Shown here in pieces: positions 1-3,979 of a stretch of 6,413 bases of DNA. The notes beneath the pieces were generated by a model. It was given only the letters and a program-made list of their open reading frames with translations, was not told where the DNA came from and made no database searches. Each line of letters opens with the position of its first letter. The first letter of the stretch is position 1. A program made the position numbers and the translations under genes. The DNA comes from Pseudolysobacter sp. (GTDB lineage: Bacteria; Pseudomonadota; Gammaproteobacteria; Xanthomonadales; Rhodanobacteraceae), in assembly GCA_025351985.1 (NCBI GenBank), contig JANXUW010000213.1:1-6413 (forward strand). Reading direction: 5' to 3'.

Positions 1-126
1 CTCGCACCGGTGGTTATCCAGGAAAATGTCCAGCCGATTCCATCCTTGTCGACCTGGTCGCTGCTGTTGCTCGGCTTGCAGATGGTCACGCTGGGTGCGA
101 TGTGGCGGCTCGGTTCGGATAGCTGA
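1..126 (+). CDS. C-terminal fragment of an exported protein with an IPTL-CTERM-like sorting tail
   Basis: The first frame is open from the left edge to TGA at 124-126 and gives 41 residues, so the start and main domain lie outside the window. The tail reads IPSLSTW at residues 13-19, then a hydrophobic run of about 16 residues (SLLLLGLQMVTLGAMW), a single Arg and a short polar end. This is the three-part layout of the PEP-CTERM-like IPTL-CTERM signal (consensus IPTLxxWG, hydrophobic helix, basic end). Family knowledge: such tails are thought to be recognised by a dedicated exosortase (XrtH type), which removes the tail and leaves the protein at the cell surface or exported. Here Ser replaces Thr and Ser replaces the Gly after Trp, and the basic end is weak, so the match is good but not perfect. 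It could instead be a plain C-terminal membrane anchor. Confidence 0.7.
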   Translation, partial: LAPVVIQENVQPIPSLSTWSLLLLGLQMVTLGAMWRLGSDS

Positions 127-143
127 CTCGACAGGCAGCCGAT

Positions 144-187
144 GGCGACAGTGGCGTGACATCGCGACTGTCGCCGCGGCAGATTTT
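144..187 (+). terminator. Hairpin after the IPTL-CTERM gene, possible rho-independent terminator
   Basis: GGCGACAGT at 144-152 is perfectly complementary to ACTGTCGCC at 167-175. Inside it, after one mismatch, GCG (154-156) pairs with CGC (163-165) around a 6-base loop. A TTTT run follows at 184-187, some 8 bases after the stem, which is farther than in an ideal terminator. It lies 18 bases past the upstream stop codon and before the next ribosome binding site, so it probably ends or weakens the upstream transcript. Confidence 0.5.
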
Positions 188-234
188 CATCAAGGCGCTG
201 GCGCAAAAGACTGCGATTGCGCTTTCACCAACTC

Positions 235-239
235 GGGAG
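235..239 (+). promoter_or_regulatory. Ribosome binding site that sets a GTG start at 245
   Basis: GGGAG lies 5 bases before GTG at 245-247. No other plausible start codon in this frame occurs between the upstream stop (126) and 245. The earlier in-frame ATG at 26 would overlap the upstream coding tail by about 100 bases and encode a Cys/Arg-rich, non-protein-like stretch. Confidence 0.65.
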
Positions 240-244
240 CAGGC

Positions 245-1039
245 GTGCGTACATCCGGCAAACAAGCGTTGACCTGCTGGGTCGGTGCACTGACCGTTGC
301 GATCGCAGCGTTGTACATTTTTATCGGCGCGCCAAAATCGCCGGACGCTGCAGGCGAGGCGATCGGTCGCCTGCTGGCACACACCGGACTTGCCTCACTG
401 GCCTGCTGGATGCTTGCGAGAAAAAGCCAACCGGTATGGTCGTGGCCGAAATTCATCGCAATCTATGCGCTGATTTTTATCGTGATGGCCTTCGTTATCA
501 GCGAGCGTCCCGCGCATGCGGCAACACCTGTGGCTTGCAGTCGCGACGATGCTTTCAATCGCATGATGGCGTTGAACCAGTTCGGCATGAAACTGCAAAA
601 CGCGTTGCCCGATCCACTCAAGGATCCGGCCGGCTACGAGGCGAATTATCGACAAGTCATCGACTTCAATACGCGCCTCGGTGCGGTCGGAAAAACGCTG
701 GCGGCAGAAAAATATGCGGAAGCGTGTGCGAGCTACGACGCACTCGCGAAGCAATACAAAGTCAATTTGGCGATGCAGAACGTGCGACCGCTTGCTGCGG
801 AGGAAAAGGCGGCGAAGAATCCTTCAGAAAAAACGTGTGACCTCGCCGAATCGGTCAAGCGTTCGATGTGGCTCACCGAATCCTTCCAGCATCGCGCCGA
901 TACAAAAGGCCTGACGCGCGACGACTGGCAGGAGTTCGGCAAGCTGACCGAACCGGTCGGATTATTGATGCAGCAGGATCCGACCAAGGCCTGCGCGCTG
1001 ATCGATAACATCGCCGCGAAATACGGTTTCAAGCGCTGA
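245..1039 (+). CDS. Unrecognised membrane-anchored protein with two Cys-containing helical repeats
   Basis: I do not recognise this 264-aa protein. It starts at GTG with a good ribosome binding site. Three hydrophobic segments are visible at about residues 8-29, 40-59 and 67-86. The third ends in PAHA followed by ATP (near residue 92), which resembles a signal peptidase I site. The rest (93-264) is polar, probably helical and likely periplasmic. It seems to contain two diverged repeats. Repeat A (98-171) opens with Cys98 in the pattern C-x3-D/E-x3-R-x-M-x-L and ends with Cys161 in ACAxxD...Y. Repeat B (198-260) opens with Cys198 and ends with Cys250 in the same patterns. A Cys pair per repeat fits disulfides in an exported domain. 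It sits between an IPTL-CTERM gene and two secreted beta-helix genes, so a role at the envelope is reasonable, but no function can be assigned. Confidence 0.8.
   Translation: MRTSGKQALTCWVGALTVAIAALYIFIGAPKSPDAAGEAIGRLLAHTGLASLACWMLARKSQPVWSWPKFIAIYALIFIVMAFVISERPAHAATPVACSRDDAFNRMMALNQFGMKLQNALPDPLKDPAGYEANYRQVIDFNTRLGAVGKTLAAEKYAEACASYDALAKQYKVNLAMQNVRPLAAEEKAAKNPSEKTCDLAESVKRSMWLTESFQHRADTKGLTRDDWQEFGKLTEPVGLLMQQDPTKACALIDNIAAKYGFKR
536..757 (+). repeat. Internal protein repeat A (residues 98-171) of the membrane-anchored protein
   Basis: Begins CSRDDAFNRMMAL and ends ACASYDALAKQY. The opening Cys, acidic residue at +4, Arg at +8, Met at +10 and Leu at +12, as well as the 12-residue closing motif, match repeat B. 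An F-x6-VG step before the closing Cys is also shared. Confidence 0.55.
836..1024 (+). repeat. Internal protein repeat B (residues 198-260) of the membrane-anchored protein
   Basis: Begins CDLAESVKRSMWL and ends ACALIDNIAAKY, matching repeat A at the same spaced positions. It is about 11 residues shorter than repeat A, mainly in the middle. The DNA of the two repeats is not obviously similar, so the duplication would be old. Confidence 0.55.
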
Positions 1040-1066
1040 TAGCGACGTTTTCTGCTCGGCAAAATC

Positions 1067-1095
1067 TTGTCGAGATCGCTGTGTGATCGAGACAA
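1067..1095. other. Imperfect hairpin downstream of the membrane-anchored protein gene
   Basis: TTGTC (1067-1071) pairs with GACAA (1091-1095) and GATC (1074-1077) pairs with GATC (1085-1088) around a 7-base loop. The two stems are separated by GA facing GA, which can form tandem sheared G-A pairs in RNA. On the + strand it is followed by an A-run rather than a T-run. Read on the - strand it is followed by a short T-run. It may be a weak terminator, an mRNA 3' end structure or chance. Confidence 0.3.
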
Positions 1096-1153
1096 AAATA
1101 ACGCGCAAAAGCCGCTCGGCTCGTGCAAATCATTGCGCGAACGACAGCACGCA

Positions 1154-1206
1154 ATGTCCCCTTTTCGATCGAATCCCGTAATTCAAGACACGACTACCCA
1201 TCATGT
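1154..1206 (+). promoter_or_regulatory. Conserved leader element, copy A (candidate promoter or 5' regulatory site)
   Basis: Contains ATGTCCCCTT (1154-1163), an 8-base spacer, AATCCCGTAAT (1172-1182) and, 18 bases later, TCATGT (1201-1206). The same blocks with exactly the same spacing lie before the downstream paralogue (3907-3959). By eye 37 of 53 positions match without gaps, and matches are concentrated in the blocks. TGTCCCC and CGTAAT are about 15 bases apart, which would fit the -35 and -10 boxes of an ECF-like sigma factor promoter with a short leader. That reading is a guess; an operator is another option. Confidence 0.5.
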
Positions 1207-1211
1207 CACTC

Positions 1212-1215
1212 GGAG
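1212..1215 (+). promoter_or_regulatory. Ribosome binding site that supports the ATG at 1224
   Basis: GGAG lies 8 bases before ATG at 1224. The alternative in-frame ATG at 1203 lies inside the conserved leader, and its counterpart before the paralogue (ATG at 3956) is followed at once by TGA. The 1203 start is therefore unlikely to be the ancestral one. Confidence 0.65.
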
Positions 1216-1223
1216 ATTCGCTC

Positions 1224-3773
1224 ATGTCCACCAAGATTGTTTCCACGCTGCAAAAGCTACTGCCGATCGGCGCGCTGCTGACGTCATTTTTCTGGCTTGC
1301 ACCGGCACATGCGGCGGTATCGTGCGTCAGCACAGATGCCCAGTTGCAGACACAGTTAACGCTAGCCAGCATCGCGCTGGGCTCATCCAACACCATTCGG
1401 ATGGTGCAAGGCACCTATACACTGACGAATACTCAGCTCAGTCTTCCGTATCCGCTCACGATCGAAGGCGGCTACACGGCAGGTTGTGCGTCGCGCGTGG
1501 TTTCCGCCACCAATAGCATCATCGACATGGGCGGGGCGACTCACAGTCTGTATCTCACTCAGCCTACGGGTGGCACGACGGCCTTGATAAAATTCGAAGG
1601 TCTGACGATCAGAAATGGTCACCAGCTTATTCTTGAAACCGGGCAATACGGTTCGTTCAGCGATGATGCCGGGGCGATCCGCATGTCGCACGTGCGCATC
1701 ACCAATTTCAGCGTGACCAACAGCAGTACCGATCCGATGTTTCGCGATTATCCGATCATGCTGAACTCCCACGCTGCAGACACTACGCTGGAAGATGTGC
1801 AGTTCGACCACATCACGCAAGTCAGCGGGAATACCCAGTGCGCCATTTTCATGCGCATGGATGAAGACAGCCTTGCGGCATTGCACTACGTCACTGCAGA
1901 TTTGTCCGGTTCGAGCAAAACCTGTTTTGCCACGGATCAATCCAGCGGCAACTACCAGGTTCAAATCTACAACAGTGTTTTCTGGTCGACGGATGGAACT
2001 TTTACCGGCATTTCGACGCTGGATGAAGATAGTGCGGCGAGCAGTTTCAACATCAAGCTGGTCAACAGCCTGTATCGAAGCGGAAGCATCGCTGGCGCGG
2101 CCGGGGTGAGTACGACCAATCCGCTGTTCACCAATCCGTTGTGGTCGAATTCGGCGAATGGCAACTACCATCTTGCGTTCAATTCGCCGGCAGTGAATTC
2201 CGGCACGCTGATTGTTCCAGGCGGCTCGCCTGCCACCGATATCGAAGGCGTGGCACGCATTGTCGGCAGTGCGCCGGACCGCGGTGCATCCGAATCTACA
2301 TTCACCAATTTGACATCGTTCACCGTCACCAACAACAGCGATTGCACCGCGACCAATTGCGGCAGCTTGCGTGATGCGATCACTCAGTCCAACTCGAACG
2401 GCAACGCCAGCACGATCAGCTTCAATATTCCCAACACCGTCGGTAGTCCGTGTCCGCATGTGATCGGCCTGGGCTCGCCGTTGCCACCGATCACCTCGCC
2501 GATCACGATCGACGGCTACAGCCAGTCGGGTTCAGCGCAGAACAGTGATACCGATGCGTTCAACGCCAGCTTGTGCGTACTAGTCAAGCCGGCATCCGGC
2601 ACGCTGACCAATGCGCTGCGTGTGTCGACCGGCAGCGCTGGCGCATCACTGGTGGTGCGTGGCCTTGGCATGGGCGGATTCAGCCAGCCGATATTGTTGC
2701 TGGACGGGATCAATCATGTCATCGCCGGCAACCAGTTTGGCGGCAGCGTGAACGGGATCAGCCTGCCGGGTGCCGGTTTTTACGCTATTGCCGTTGGTGG
2801 CAATGCCACAGCGAGCATCATCATCGGTGGCACAAGCCTCGTCGATCGCAACGTGATTGTAGGCGCGGCCGCCGGTATCGAGATTCAGAGCGGCGTGAGT
2901 GCGCCAGATGGCTGCCAGATCGTCAACAATCTGGTCGGACTCGGCGCCGATGGCACGACGGTGATAGCGAATAGTACCGGCATCGACGTCTCCGGCGACG
3001 GCTGCGAAATCGTCGGCAATCGGGTGGCTGGCGGCGACCGCGGAATCTGGATCAACGGTGGCAACAATAATGTCGTGCAGCGCAATCAGGTCGGTATCGA
3101 CGTGAATGGCAATAGCGCGGAAAACACGGATTCGATCCTGATCAGCGGTAACAACAATGCGATCGGTACGCTCGCTGGGGGTGGCGTGTTCGGCGGTTCC
3201 CTCGGCAATATGATCCACTACGACGGATTCGCCGGTGCCGGTATCAAGGTGCCCAGCGGCAGTGGCAACGCGATTCGCACCAACCTCATGGTTACCACCG
3301 GTTTGTTCAGCGGCATGGGTACGGATATCGATCTCGGCACGGCGGGTGCCACGCCGAACGATAACGGTGATGGCGATAGTGGTGCGAACAACCTGCAGAA
3401 TTTCCCGCTAGTGACGGGGCTGGTATTCAACAGCGCACCGCTGGCAGGCGCGGTGTCCGTGCCGGTCACGATCAAGGCCACGCTGAATTCGCAGTCCGGC
3501 AACAACATCCGCATCGATGCGTATTATTCCGACAGCTGCAACAGCTCCGGTCGCGGTAGTGCAGGCGCTTACCTCGGTAACGTTACGACCGGCATCAGCA
3601 TTTACGCCAGCGACGTGAATTTCACGATGACATCGTTTTTGCCGACCGTGGCCGCCGGTGCTGTGGTCAGCCTGACGGCGACCGACAATGCCGGCAATAC
3701 CTCGGAAATCGGCACCTGTTTCCCGGTTGACCGGATCTTCAAGGATGGCGTCGAACTTCCACCCATCAATTGA
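1224..3773 (+). CDS. Secreted two-lobed parallel beta-helix protein with choice-of-anchor Q and CSLREA-like regions (paralogue A)
   Basis: This 849-aa protein has a Sec signal peptide (residues 1-30, hydrophobic core then APAHA, cut before AVSC). The N-terminal lobe (about 31-358) shows beta-helix-like runs such as TIEGGY, LIKFEGLTIRNG and MSHVRITNF and closes with a choice-of-anchor Q pattern: NYHL at 314-317, SPAVNSG, then TDIEGVAR and DRGASE near 353-357. A CSLREA-like segment follows at 366-386 (FTVTNN...CGSLRDAI). It starts a second beta-helix lobe to about 730 with many N/G-rich turns (NNVVQRNQVGID, SGNNNAIG). The last part (about 732-849) resembles the Ig-like domain common at the end of such proteins, with Cys in SDSCNSSG and IGTCFP, and the tail RIFKDGVELPPIN. 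No catalytic triad or metal-binding lyase motif was seen. It is probably exported or surface-exposed; adhesion or a structural role is only a guess. Unlike the left-edge gene, it lacks an IPTL-CTERM tail. Confidence 0.88.
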   Translation: MSTKIVSTLQKLLPIGALLTSFFWLAPAHAAVSCVSTDAQLQTQLTLASIALGSSNTIRMVQGTYTLTNTQLSLPYPLTIEGGYTAGCASRVVSATNSIIDMGGATHSLYLTQPTGGTTALIKFEGLTIRNGHQLILETGQYGSFSDDAGAIRMSHVRITNFSVTNSSTDPMFRDYPIMLNSHAADTTLEDVQFDHITQVSGNTQCAIFMRMDEDSLAALHYVTADLSGSSKTCFATDQSSGNYQVQIYNSVFWSTDGTFTGISTLDEDSAASSFNIKLVNSLYRSGSIAGAAGVSTTNPLFTNPLWSNSANGNYHLAFNSPAVNSGTLIVPGGSPATDIEGVARIVGSAPDRGASESTFTNLTSFTVTNNSDCTATNCGSLRDAITQSNSNGNASTISFNIPNTVGSPCPHVIGLGSPLPPITSPITIDGYSQSGSAQNSDTDAFNASLCVLVKPASGTLTNALRVSTGSAGASLVVRGLGMGGFSQPILLLDGINHVIAGNQFGGSVNGISLPGAGFYAIAVGGNATASIIIGGTSLVDRNVIVGAAAGIEIQSGVSAPDGCQIVNNLVGLGADGTTVIANSTGIDVSGDGCEIVGNRVAGGDRGIWINGGNNNVVQRNQVGIDVNGNSAENTDSILISGNNNAIGTLAGGGVFGGSLGNMIHYDGFAGAGIKVPSGSGNAIRTNLMVTTGLFSGMGTDIDLGTAGATPNDNGDGDSGANNLQNFPLVTGLVFNSAPLAGAVSVPVTIKATLNSQSGNNIRIDAYYSDSCNSSGRGSAGAYLGNVTTGISIYASDVNFTMTSFLPTVAAGAVVSLTATDNAGNTSEIGTCFPVDRIFKDGVELPPIN

Positions 3774-3779
3774 GGCAAC

Positions 3780-3811
3780 GGCGGCGCGGCGGCGACTTCG
3801 CCGCGCCGTTT
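3780..3811 (+). terminator. GC-rich terminator-like hairpin after paralogue A
   Basis: CGGCGCGG (3782-3789) pairs with CCGCGCCG (3801-3808), and the stem extends inward by two pairs plus a G-U to a 5-base loop. It begins 6-8 bases after the stop codon and ends in TTT (3809-3811). The T-run is short but the stem is very stable. It probably separates the transcripts of the two paralogues, in keeping with a second copy of the leader element downstream. Confidence 0.65.
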
Positions 3812-3906
3812 GCTGCGATCCATCTCGGTGCAGAAAGCAGCAGACCAATTTATCATTGCCCCCAATGGCGGACTGAGCGCTCCGGTTTGCATTGTCTCGG
3901 GCGCAC

Positions 3907-3959
3907 ATGTCCCCTTCCGCAACAAATCCCGTAATCCAGTACAGGGCATCTGCTCATGT
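3907..3959 (+). promoter_or_regulatory. Conserved leader element, copy B (candidate promoter or 5' regulatory site)
   Basis: Contains ATGTCCCCTT (3907-3916), an 8-base spacer, AATCCCGTAAT (3925-3935) and TCATGT (3954-3959), in the same arrangement as copy A at 1154-1206. It ends about 20 bases before the paralogue B start. GGGA at 3967-3970 then serves as ribosome binding site, 9 bases before ATG 3980. The spacers have diverged (2 of 8 positions match in the first) while the blocks are identical, so the blocks appear selected. Confidence 0.5.
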
Positions 3960-3979
3960 GACTTCCGGGAAAAACGTCG

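Larger units (their letters stand above)
1154..3773 (+). repeat. Tandem gene duplication unit A (leader plus gene)
   Basis: The unit runs from the conserved leader block to the stop codon and is repeated in the same direction at 3907-6413. Unit spacing is about 2753 bases between leader blocks. Both leader and coding sequence correspond, so the duplicated segment included the upstream region. The copies have diverged clearly at the DNA level, so this is not a recent duplication or an assembly artefact. Confidence 0.8.

Noticed and set aside
26..244. N-terminal extension of the membrane-anchored protein from ATG 26
   Set aside because: It overlaps the IPTL-CTERM coding tail by about 100 bases and encodes a Cys/Arg/Trp-rich stretch. 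GTG 245 has a better ribosome binding site.
217..840. Overlapping + strand frame of 207 codons
   Set aside because: It is an Arg/Cys-rich shadow of the membrane-anchored protein gene with no signal peptide or recognisable motif.
1203..1223. ATG 1203 as the start of paralogue A
   Set aside because: It lies inside the duplicated leader, its counterpart at 3956 is followed directly by a stop, and a ribosome binding site sits before ATG 1224.
1224..3773. Pectate lyase or other polysaccharide-cleaving enzyme
   Set aside because: The beta-helix fold is likely, but no catalytic Asp/Arg/Lys cluster or calcium-site motif of the lyase families could be seen.
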